From DATKBT01 sp035546295 (GTDB taxonomy: Bacteria; Acidobacteriota; Thermoanaerobaculia; Multivoradales; Multivoraceae): 6,313 nt of DNA. The stretch covers positions 1 through 6,313 of the forward strand of contig DATKBT010000147.1 in the NCBI GenBank assembly GCA_035546295.1, read 5' to 3'. The notes beneath the pieces were generated by a model. The model was not told where the DNA came from. It saw only the letters and a list, made by a program, of their open reading frames with translations, and did no database searches. Numbering within the stretch: position 1 is the stretch's first letter; every line of letters begins with the position of its first letter. Made by a program: the position numbers and the translations under genes. Below are positions 1-5,771 of this stretch, in pieces.

Positions 1-1
1 C

Positions 2-280
2 CTGGACGCGGAGCAGAGCTACCGCACGATGCTGCTTCTCTCGTTGGAGACCGGCAGGGACCGAGGCGAGCTCGCGCTGCGCAAGGGTCGGCGTTACCTC
101 TGGATCCGGGACGCGCTCGAGCCCCTGCGCGATCGCCTTCCCCGGGCCCCGAGTCTCCCGGGGCGCGGCGACGGCCTCCGCATCGCCTACGAGGCCTTGG
201 ACCCGGGTCCCCGCTCCAGCCGGCGGCCCGAGGCCGAGCGGCGAGATCACGCGCCAACTGATCGCGGCCCGCGGCGGTGA
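2..280 (+). CDS. C-terminal part of an unrecognised protein
   Basis: An open frame enters from the left edge, reads LDAEQSYRTMLLLSLETG at its start and stops with TGA at 278-280. Only the last 92 residues or so are visible, so the start codon lies outside the window; the ATG at 29 is internal to the open frame. Third codon positions are strongly G/C up to about 240, which supports real coding, but I recognise no domain. The protein is charged and Arg-rich with many Leu and no clear membrane segment. The last 40 bases overlap, in another frame, sequence that clearly encodes a sigma factor N terminus (GEITRQL onward). The extreme C terminus may therefore be a read-through artefact of a decayed junction rather than the native end of this gene. 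Confidence 0.35.
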   Translation: MDAEQSYRTMLLLSLETGRDRGELALRKGRRYLWIRDALEPLRDRLPRAPSLPGRGDGLRIAYEALDPGPRSSRRPEAERRDHAPTDRGPRR

Positions 281-506
281 TCGGCAGTCGTTCGACGCGT
301 TGCTGCCCCTGGTCCACGAGAGCCTCCGGCGCCTCGCCGGCAACCGCTTGCGCGCCGACCACTCCGACCACTCCCTGTCCCCGACCGACCTGGTCCACGA
401 GGCCTACTTCAAGCTGGTGCGGCTCGAGCGAGTGGAGTGGCAGGATCGCGCGCACCTCTACGCTCTCGCCGCACGCGTATCTGCTCCCTACGCTCAGGTC
501 CGCTAA
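240..506 (+). pseudogene. ECF-like sigma-70 factor remnant, sigma region 2 only
   Basis: The frame reads GEITRQLIAARGGDRQSFDA, then LLPLVHESLRRLAGNRLRA, LSPTDLVHEAYFKL and EWQDRAHLYALAAR. This is the N-terminal half of the ECF-like sigma factor family that usually begins GEIT and has LLPLV-ELRRLA and LVHEAY-RL, covering region 2 (core RNA polymerase and -10 binding). The family match stops near 476 at ALAAR; nine unrelated residues follow before TAA at 504-506. The expected continuation (RRILVDHARRR-like, then region 4, the -35-binding helix-turn-helix) is absent in all three frames. No in-frame ATG or GTG lies in the 100 bases before GEIT. The only nearby start-like codon is the TTG at 300, which would remove conserved residues. 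Intact members are roughly 180-190 residues; about 80 remain. I infer a dead gene truncated at both ends. Confidence 0.7.
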
Positions 507-598
507 CCTACCGGTGGATCCAGCCTTGTGGGTGCTCGCCGCAGCGCCGACCATCATCGATCGGGCGTGCCCTTCCGGAGGGCCCTTCGAGCGATACC

Positions 599-626
599 GG
601 AGCAGGAGTCAGAGCGGGAGCAGGAG
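599..626 (+). promoter_or_regulatory. Ribosome binding site of the copper oxidase within a duplicated GGAGCAGGAG element
   Basis: AGGAG at 622-626 sits 8 bases before the ATG at 635 and decides this start over the in-frame upstream extension. The decamer GGAGCAGGAG occurs twice, at 599-608 and 617-626, 18 bases apart, so a second Shine-Dalgarno-like copy lies upstream. The surrounding 34 bases are almost pure G, A and C. Confidence 0.6.
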
Positions 627-634
627 CGAGGTCG

Positions 635-2641
635 ATGGAAGAGGTGCGAAGGGAGCGGACCCACTGCCCACGCCGATCGAAGCCGGCAGCTCTCTGGCTG
701 CTCTCGTCGTTCGTGCTGGGCTGTCAGGCTCCAGAGGGGCCGCGCGCACCCGAGACTGCGCTCGACCGCGCGCCGCTGGTCGTTCCCAATGCCAACCGTG
801 ATCCCGCGGGGGTGATGCTCGACGGCGTCCTCGAGCTCGAGCTGGAGGCGCGCCTTGCTCGCTGGAAGGGAGAGAAGAGCAACCTGACCGAGGGCGCCGC
901 CGATCCGACGGTCGTGCCCGCGCTCGCGTTCGCGGCCGACGGTGGCCCGGTAACCGTTCCGGGACCCCTGATCCGCGTGCCCGAGGGGACGGAGGTGCGC
1001 CTCCGGGTCCGAAATTCGATCCCGAACGGCATCTCGATCGGCCTCCCCGGACCGTCTCTGCGGGAGCCGGGGATGACCTCGGAGGCCGGGGAGGTCCTCG
1101 TGGTTCGCGGGCTCCGGGCGGGAACGTCCGAGGACGACGAGCTCAGGGTAGCGCGAGGGGAGGTCGGCGAGATCCGCTACCGCGCGGACCGACCGGGGAC
1201 CTACTTCTACTGGGCGACCCCCTCGCCACGATCGATCCGCTCGTGGACCGGGATCGACGCATCCCTCGCCGGCGCGATCGTCGTCGATCCGGCGGGATCG
1301 TCACCGGATCCCAACGAGCGGATCTTCGTGATCACCATGATCGATCAGCTCCCGGATCCCGACTCCGGGCTCCCCCCCGCCGACTACTTCCGGAGAGCCA
1401 TCAACGGGCGGTCCTGGCCCGACCCGGAACGCTTCACCTACGCCGTCGGGGATCGAGTCCGCTGGCGGTGGATCAACGCCAGCTTCGAGTCGCACCCGAT
1501 GCATCTGCACGGTTTCCACTACCGGCTCGTCGGCCGCGGCGACTTCAAGTCCGAGACCCTCCTCGCCGACGACCAGGCTCCGCTCGTCGTCACCGAGCAC
1601 ATGACTCCGGGCAGCACCTTCCGCATGGAATGGGAGCCGACTCGCGCCGGCAATTGGATCTTCCACTGTCACTTCCAGGACCACGTCGTGCCCGCGATGG
1701 AGCGGAGCGAGGAGGATCGCGCCCACGATCTCCACGACGTCGAGCAGCACGCTCTGGATGCGATGGGGGGTCTGGTCCTCGGCGTGACGATCCGCGACGA
1801 GGGCGACCGGAACGAAGAGGAGCAGCCGTCCGAGCGACTGCGCCTGGTGGCGCTGGAGGAGGAGGGCGAGGGCGGCCTCACCCGTCGAGGCTTCGCGCTC
1901 GAACGCGCGGGCGGTCCTCGTTCCCAGGAGCTGTCGATTCCAGGCCCGCCCCTCCTGCTGACCCGCGGACGGACGACCGAGATCGCGGTCGTCAACCGGA
2001 TGAGCGAGCCGACCACCATCCACTGGCACGGACTCGAGCTCGAGAGCGTCTATGACGGAGTCGCCGGTTGGAGCCGCACCTCATCCAGGATCGCGCCGCT
2101 CGTCGCGCCGGGCGACACGTTCGCAGTGCGCATCCGACCGCCGCGGGCCGGCACGTTCATCTACCACACCCACCTGGACGAGACGGAGCAGCTGATCCAG
2201 GGAATGGCGGGGCCGTTCCTGGTCCTCGACCCCGGCGAAGTCTTCGACCCGGTGACAGATCGCGTCTACCTGATCGCTGGCCAGGAAGAGGGCGACTATC
2301 CGGTGACCGTCAACGGCAGCCGAGAGGCGCCTCCCGAGGAGCTCCGCCTAGGAACCACCTACAGGCTCCGGTTCGTCCACATCACCAGCGGCGCCGACAT
2401 CGACGTGACGCTGCAGCGAGAGGAGGTTCCCGCTCGGTGGCGACCGCTGGCCAAGGACGGCGCCGATCTGCCGCCGGCTCTCCAGGTCGAGCGCGACGCC
2501 ACCTTCCGCACCCACACCGGGGAGACCTACGACTTCGAATGGACTCCAGAAGAGGCGGGAGACCTGACTCTCTCGCTTCGTTATCAGCCCTTCTTCTCGA
2601 CCGAGGAGGTCGAGCTGACCCGCAGCCTCCGCGTCCGGTAG
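635..2641 (+). CDS. Four-domain multicopper oxidase lipoprotein with permuted copper motifs
   Basis: Predicted product is 668 residues. The ATG at 635 is chosen because of the AGGAG 8 bases upstream and because it places a lipoprotein-type signal directly after the start: basic residues up to 16, hydrophobic 18-28, then VLGC with Cys30 as probable lipid anchor. Four cupredoxin-like parts follow. Domain 1 (about 105-220) has the fold signature (PGPLIRVPEGTEVRLRVRN) but NGISIGLPG where a copper domain would have HWHG, so it should be copper-free. Domain 2 (about 225-390) carries HPMHLHGF (287-294) and HCHFQDH (344-350) with Met355. This gives a full type 1 set (His287, Cys345, His350, Met355) plus four trinuclear-site His. 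Domain 3 (about 425-535) carries HWHG (463-466) and HTH (511-513), the other four trinuclear His. Domain 4 (about 540-668) has no copper motif. All ligands for an oxidase reducing O2 to water are therefore present, but in reversed order relative to laccase or CueO, with the active site presumably at the domain 2/3 interface. An acidic linker (about 387-413) separates the two copper halves. Probable location is the cell envelope. The substrate (Cu+, Fe2+, Mn2+ or phenolics) cannot be told from sequence. It appears to be a single-gene unit. Confidence 0.9.
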   Translation: MEEVRRERTHCPRRSKPAALWLLSSFVLGCQAPEGPRAPETALDRAPLVVPNANRDPAGVMLDGVLELELEARLARWKGEKSNLTEGAADPTVVPALAFAADGGPVTVPGPLIRVPEGTEVRLRVRNSIPNGISIGLPGPSLREPGMTSEAGEVLVVRGLRAGTSEDDELRVARGEVGEIRYRADRPGTYFYWATPSPRSIRSWTGIDASLAGAIVVDPAGSSPDPNERIFVITMIDQLPDPDSGLPPADYFRRAINGRSWPDPERFTYAVGDRVRWRWINASFESHPMHLHGFHYRLVGRGDFKSETLLADDQAPLVVTEHMTPGSTFRMEWEPTRAGNWIFHCHFQDHVVPAMERSEEDRAHDLHDVEQHALDAMGGLVLGVTIRDEGDRNEEEQPSERLRLVALEEEGEGGLTRRGFALERAGGPRSQELSIPGPPLLLTRGRTTEIAVVNRMSEPTTIHWHGLELESVYDGVAGWSRTSSRIAPLVAPGDTFAVRIRPPRAGTFIYHTHLDETEQLIQGMAGPFLVLDPGEVFDPVTDRVYLIAGQEEGDYPVTVNGSREAPPEELRLGTTYRLRFVHITSGADIDVTLQREEVPARWRPLAKDGADLPPALQVERDATFRTHTGETYDFEWTPEEAGDLTLSLRYQPFFSTEEVELTRSLRVR

Positions 2642-2877
2642 GAAACGCAACGACTGCGAGGATCCCGTGACCGGAAAGCCGGCCGCGGCGCGCAGGGCAC
2701 GCGGGAGGCCAGATCCCGCCGGGCTCCTTCCCGCCTCGCCTGCCCTTCGCGCCGCTCAACAGCCGGGCCGTCTGGCGAGGCGACGGCCTCATCGAGCTCC
2801 AGGACGACATCCAAGCGCCAGCGTCGGAGGCGGCCTTGGCGAAGCGGTGCTCGGCCGCCGCGGAACCTCCGCGACCC

Positions 2878-2932
2878 CCGCGAGTCAGCGCCCTGACGAA
2901 TGCTCCGCGAGTCAGCGCCCTGACGAATGCTC
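2878..2932 (+). repeat. Two tandem copies of a 27-bp unit, each with a small hairpin
   Basis: The units at 2878-2904 and 2905-2931 are identical (CCGCGAGTCAGCGCCCTGAC followed by GAATGCT), and one further base (2905/2932) also matches. Each contains the inverted repeat GTCAG-cgcc-CTGAC (2884-2897 and 2911-2924), a 5-bp stem with a 4-base loop. The layout resembles short REP-type palindromic elements, but I see no transposase nearby and cannot assign a family. Confidence 0.85.
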
Positions 2933-2933
2933 T

Positions 2934-2957
2934 GACCCCTTATCGGACCCCTTATCG
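2934..2957 (+). repeat. Two tandem copies of a 12-bp unit
   Basis: GACCCCTTATCG occurs twice without spacer, at 2934-2945 and 2946-2957, directly after the 27-bp duplication. Together the two arrays form an 80-base block of nested duplications, suggesting slippage or the edge of a small mobile element. Both periods are multiples of three, but no gene here is supported. Confidence 0.8.
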
Positions 2958-3040
2958 TAGCTGCGGGTTGCCCTATCCGGCCTCGGCCGCTAGGGTCGGG
3001 CTCGACGATGTCGATCGTGCCGCTCGGGTGCGCCGACGAC

Positions 3041-3052
3041 GTCGAGCTCGAC
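3041..3052. promoter_or_regulatory. 12-bp perfect palindrome just before the egtB start codon
   Basis: GTCGAGCTCGAC is its own reverse complement and ends one base before the ATG at 3054. Its left half can also pair with GCTCGAC at 3000-3006. It lies where a ribosome binding site would be expected, and no purine-rich Shine-Dalgarno is visible, so it could act as an operator or as a structure limiting egtB translation. In GC-rich DNA with frequent GAGCTC and CTCGAG words, chance is a real alternative. Confidence 0.3.
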
Positions 3053-3053
3053 C

Positions 3054-4373
3054 ATGACCCGCGCAGGCCTCGCTCCCGATGCCGTCTCGCAGCGACTGCT
3101 CGACCGCTACCGGCGCGTGCGGTCCTTTACCGAAGATCTGTGCGCGCCTCTCGCGGTCGAGGACTACGTCGTGCAGTCGATGCCCGACGCCAGCCCGACG
3201 CGCTGGCACATCTGCCACGTGAGCTGGTTCTTCGAGCAGTTCGTGCTGCAGCGCGGGCGTCCCGACTACCAGCCGCCACCGCATTTCGACTACCTGTTCA
3301 ACTCGTACTACGTGCAGGCGGGCCCGCGCTTCGAGCGGCCGCGCCGCGGGCTGCTGACCCGGCCGACGGTGGCCGAGGCCTACGAGTACCGGGGACGTGT
3401 CGACCGCGCGATGGAGGAGCTGCTGGTCGCGCTCGATCGGGGCGAAACGATCGGCGGCTCGGAGCAGGAGGCAGCGGAGCTGCGCGCGCTGGTCGAGCTC
3501 GGGCTCCACCACGAGCAACAGCACCAGGAGCTCATCCTCACCGACCTCAAGCACCTGCTCGCGCAGAACCCGCTGTTCCCGACTTATCGCGAGCAGCGCC
3601 CGGCCGCGCCGAGGGCGACGCCAGGACCCCCTGGGGACGAGCTCGGCTGGGTGGGCTGCCAGGGCGGCCTGCGCGAGATCGGGCACGGCGGCGACGGGTT
3701 CGCGTACGACAACGAGACGCCGCGACACCGCGTGTACCTCGAGCCCTACCGGCTGGCCGACCGGTTGGTGACCAACCGCGAGTATCGGGAGTTCCTCGCC
3801 GACGGCGGCTACCGTCGCGGGCCGCTGTGGCTGTCGGAGGGCTGGGCGACGGTCGAGGCGGAGCGCTGGCGCGCGCCGCGCTACTGGGTCGAGCGCGACA
3901 GCACGTGGCATCACTTCACGCTCGGCGGTCTGCTGCCTCTGGTCGACGACGAGCCGGTGTGCCACGTCTCCTACTTCGAGGCCGACGCCTTCGCGCGCTG
4001 GGCCGGGGCGCGACTGCCCACCGAAGCGGAGTGGGAGGTCGCCGCGCGCGAGCTGCCGGTCGAAGGCAACTTCGTCGACGACGAGCGCTTCCACCCCGCT
4101 CCGGCTCCCGCGGCGCGGCGCGGCGCGCTGCGGCAGGTGTACGGCGACGTGTGGGAGTGGACCCAGAGCCACTACTCGCCGTACCCCGGCTTCCGGCCCG
4201 CCGCCGGCGCCGTCGGCGAGTACAACGGCAAGTTCATGTGCAACCAGTTCGTGCTGCGCGGCGGCGCGTGCTACAGCTCGCGCGACCACATCCGCGCCAC
4301 CTACCGCAACTTCCTGCCCGCTTCAGCGCGCTGGTTCTTCTCCGGCATTCGCCTGGCCCGCGATCCCGACTGA
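3054..4373 (+). CDS. egtB: Hercynine oxygenase EgtB (sulfoxide synthase)
   Basis: A 439-residue protein, normal for the family. EgtB is a non-heme iron enzyme that uses O2 to form the C-S bond between hercynine (trimethylhistidine) and a thiol donor (gamma-glutamylcysteine in mycobacteria, cysteine in some other bacteria), giving the sulfoxide precursor of ergothioneine in the cytoplasm. The N-terminal DinB-like domain (about 10-175) shows the iron-binding pattern: His52 in SPTRWHICHVSWFFEQF, and His153 and His157 in LHHEQQHQELILTDLKH. An NSYY motif lies at 83-86. The C-terminal FGE/sulfatase-modifying-like domain (about 195-437) shows GWVGCQGGLREIG, ETPRHRVYLEPY, LVTNREYREFL, HVSYFEADAFARWAGARLPT-EAEWE, YGDVWEWTQS and WFFSGIRLARD. 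The start at 3054 leaves a plausible short leader before the first helix; no in-frame ATG or GTG lies immediately upstream. It is followed after one base by egtD, so the two are very probably one operon with translational coupling. Which thiol donor is used is not settled by the sequence. Confidence 0.93.
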   Translation: MTRAGLAPDAVSQRLLDRYRRVRSFTEDLCAPLAVEDYVVQSMPDASPTRWHICHVSWFFEQFVLQRGRPDYQPPPHFDYLFNSYYVQAGPRFERPRRGLLTRPTVAEAYEYRGRVDRAMEELLVALDRGETIGGSEQEAAELRALVELGLHHEQQHQELILTDLKHLLAQNPLFPTYREQRPAAPRATPGPPGDELGWVGCQGGLREIGHGGDGFAYDNETPRHRVYLEPYRLADRLVTNREYREFLADGGYRRGPLWLSEGWATVEAERWRAPRYWVERDSTWHHFTLGGLLPLVDDEPVCHVSYFEADAFARWAGARLPTEAEWEVAARELPVEGNFVDDERFHPAPAPAARRGALRQVYGDVWEWTQSHYSPYPGFRPAAGAVGEYNGKFMCNQFVLRGGACYSSRDHIRATYRNFLPASARWFFSGIRLARDPD

Positions 4374-4374
4374 G

Positions 4375-5403
4375 ATGAACCCCTCTTCCGCGGCCGGCTC
4401 GGCCGACGCCGTCACCGGCTCGGTCGAGCTCCTCGACCTCCACCCGCCAGCGGCCGACCTGCGCGCCGAGGTGATCGCCGGCCTGAGCCGCGAGCCCAAG
4501 AGGCTGCCGAGCAAGCTGTTCTACGACCAGCGCGGCTCCGAGCTCTACGAGCAGATCACCCGCCTCGACGAGTACTACCCGACGCGCACCGAGATCGCCA
4601 TCATGCGCTCGCACGTCGGCGAGATCGCGCGGCGGCTCGGCCCGGACGTACTGCTGGTCGAGTACGGCAGCGGCAACAGCGAGAAGACACGCATCCTGCT
4701 CGACCACCTCGACCGTCCGGCCGGCTACGTGCCGGTCGACATCTCCAGGGAGCACCTGCTGGCCGCCGCCGAGGCGCTGTCGCGCGAGTACCCGCGGCTC
4801 GAGATCCGCCCGGTGTGCGCCGACTACACGCAGCCGATCGAGCTGCCCACGGTCGACGGTCCGGTGCGACGGCGCGTGGTCTACTTCCCCGGCTCGACGA
4901 TCGGCAACTTCGAGCACCCCGAGGCCCGCGCCTTCCTGCGCACTCTCTCGGCGTACTGCCGCACCGGCGACGTGCTGCTGCTCGGCGTCGACTTGAAGAA
5001 GGACCCCGACGTCCTGGAGGCCGCCTACAACGATCGCCAAGGGGTCACCGCCGAGTTCAACCTCAACCTGCTGCGCCGGCTCAACGCCGAGCTCGGCACC
5101 GACTTCGATCTCGATCGCTTCTCACACCGTGCCTTCTACGACCGGGAGGCCGGGCGGGTCGAGATGCACCTGGTCAGCCAGGCGGCGCAGGCGGTCGACG
5201 TCCGTGGGGTCCGCTTCGAGCTCACCGACGGGGAGACGATCTGGACCGAGTCGTCCTACAAGTACGACCTCGATCAGATCGCTGCGCTCACCGGTGACGC
5301 GGGGTTCGAGCTCGAGCGCTGGTGGACCGATCCGCGGCAGTGGTTCGCGGTGACCTACTTCGTCGTCCGGCAGCTGGCGCCGCCTAACCGCCCTGCATCC
5401 TGA
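4375..5403 (+). CDS. egtD: L-histidine N-alpha-methyltransferase EgtD
   Basis: A 342-residue protein, slightly longer than the roughly 320 residues usual for the family; the extra length is mostly an Ala/Ser/Gly-rich N terminus of about 18 residues. EgtD transfers three methyl groups from S-adenosylmethionine to the alpha-amino group of histidine, making hercynine for EgtB. Visible hallmarks are LPSKLFYDQRGSELYEQIT (44-62, Tyr50), the SAM-binding loop VEYGSGNSEKTRILL (95-109), the acidic VPVDIS (119-124), FPGSTIGNFE (171-180, Asn178), LLLGVDLKKDP (201-211), AAYND (216-220, Tyr218), FNLNLLRRLN (228-237) and TESSYKY (291-297). Tyr50, Asn178, Tyr218, Glu292 and Ser294 line up with substrate-binding residues known from the mycobacterial enzyme, so an active enzyme is expected. 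The ATG lies one base after the egtB stop (TGAGATG), with no strong ribosome binding site of its own, implying re-initiation by ribosomes finishing egtB. Confidence 0.95.
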   Translation: MNPSSAAGSADAVTGSVELLDLHPPAADLRAEVIAGLSREPKRLPSKLFYDQRGSELYEQITRLDEYYPTRTEIAIMRSHVGEIARRLGPDVLLVEYGSGNSEKTRILLDHLDRPAGYVPVDISREHLLAAAEALSREYPRLEIRPVCADYTQPIELPTVDGPVRRRVVYFPGSTIGNFEHPEARAFLRTLSAYCRTGDVLLLGVDLKKDPDVLEAAYNDRQGVTAEFNLNLLRRLNAELGTDFDLDRFSHRAFYDREAGRVEMHLVSQAAQAVDVRGVRFELTDGETIWTESSYKYDLDQIAALTGDAGFELERWWTDPRQWFAVTYFVVRQLAPPNRPAS

Positions 5404-5771
5404 AGCCGGCCCAGTGGAACGGCGCGCGCGCGTCGACCTGACGTTGGGACGATCGGAGCCACGAGGCCAGCGCCTCGAACGCTCTGTCGGAGCGAGGCGA
5501 CGCGACCGGTCCATCGGGGTGGACTCACCTCGATCGCGGCTGGTCGTCGCGTGGCGACGAGCTCGAGCGCCGCTCGAGCGCCTCGAGTCGCTCGGCGAGG
5601 TCCCGGTTCTCGGCGTCGAGCGCCTGCACCGCGCGATCAGCACGCCAGGCCCTGCCAGCCTCTAGCAGCCCGTGGTGGAACCCCCGTGGGCTGCGTTGGG
5701 AGCGCCGTGGGGCCGGATGCTCATGCGGTGCGCCAGGAACATGAACGCCCCGCCGGGGAGCGCTGCCATGG
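5404..5771. other. Region after egtD without an intact gene
   Basis: I see no plus-strand gene here; the open frames are Arg/Ser-rich and look like shadows. No clear terminator hairpin with a T-run follows egtD. The only protein-like signal is the minus-strand coiled-coil stretch annotated separately. The segment near 5555-5600 is dense in GCTCGAG-type words because it encodes Leu/Glu/Arg heptads on the other strand. Confidence 0.4.
5525..5665 (-). pseudogene. Coiled-coil C-terminal fragment, probably a gene remnant
   Basis: On the minus strand, a frame ending at 5525 reads LEAGRAWRADRAVQALDAEN then RDLAERLEALERR, followed by a Ser/Arg-rich polar tail. The leucine/alanine spacing (ALDAEN-RDLAERLEALE) is a typical short parallel coiled coil, of the kind found at the C-terminal ends of tail-fibre-like and other secreted or surface proteins. 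The open frame extends upstream to about 5839, but that part is His/Pro/Arg-rich with no coherent fold, so the true N-terminal body of the gene is missing or shifted to another frame. I cannot name a family. A chance coding-like pattern remains possible. Confidence 0.3.

Larger units (their letters stand above)
2642..3053. other. Intergenic region between copper oxidase and egtB
   Basis: About 410 bases without a supportable gene. Open frames exist because the DNA is GC-rich, but they are Arg/Pro/Ala-rich and lack good starts or family resemblance. One stretch (about 2713-2870, plus strand, reading RLPFAPLNSRAVWRGDGL then IELQDDI) looks more protein-like, but the frame is closed by TGA at 2668-2670 with no start codon after it, so it could at most be a gene remnant. 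The right half carries two tandem duplications and a palindrome annotated separately. I see no convincing rho-independent terminator after the oxidase. Confidence 0.5.

Noticed and set aside
437..634. Longer copper oxidase start at GTG 437
   Set aside because: The added 66 residues are Arg/Ser/Pro-rich and overlap the sigma remnant, and they would bury the lipoprotein signal. ATG 635 has a good ribosome binding site and places the signal at the N terminus.
2878..2957. CRISPR array
   Set aside because: Copies are directly adjacent with no spacers and only two copies of each unit are present.
2667..2960. Possible small gene of 97 residues between the oxidase and egtB
   Set aside because: GTG start without ribosome binding site, low-complexity Arg/Pro/Ala content, and a C terminus made entirely of the tandem repeats; better seen as chance.
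2973..4289. Long minus-strand ORF of 438 residues opposite egtB
   Set aside because: It mirrors the egtB frame in GC-rich DNA, is a low-complexity Ala/Arg/Val-rich product with no domain, and egtB on the plus strand has unambiguous motifs.
3008..4378. Plus-strand ORF of 456 residues overlapping egtB
   Set aside because: Arg/Ala/Pro-rich shadow frame without family features; the egtB frame carries all conserved residues.
4234..5040. Minus-strand ORF of 268 residues opposite egtD
   Set aside because: Antisense shadow of a well-supported methyltransferase; no recognisable motifs.
5551..5610. Regulatory repeat of GCTCGAG words
   Set aside because: The repetition follows from Leu-Glu-Arg heptad codons of the minus-strand coiled coil and needs no separate explanation.
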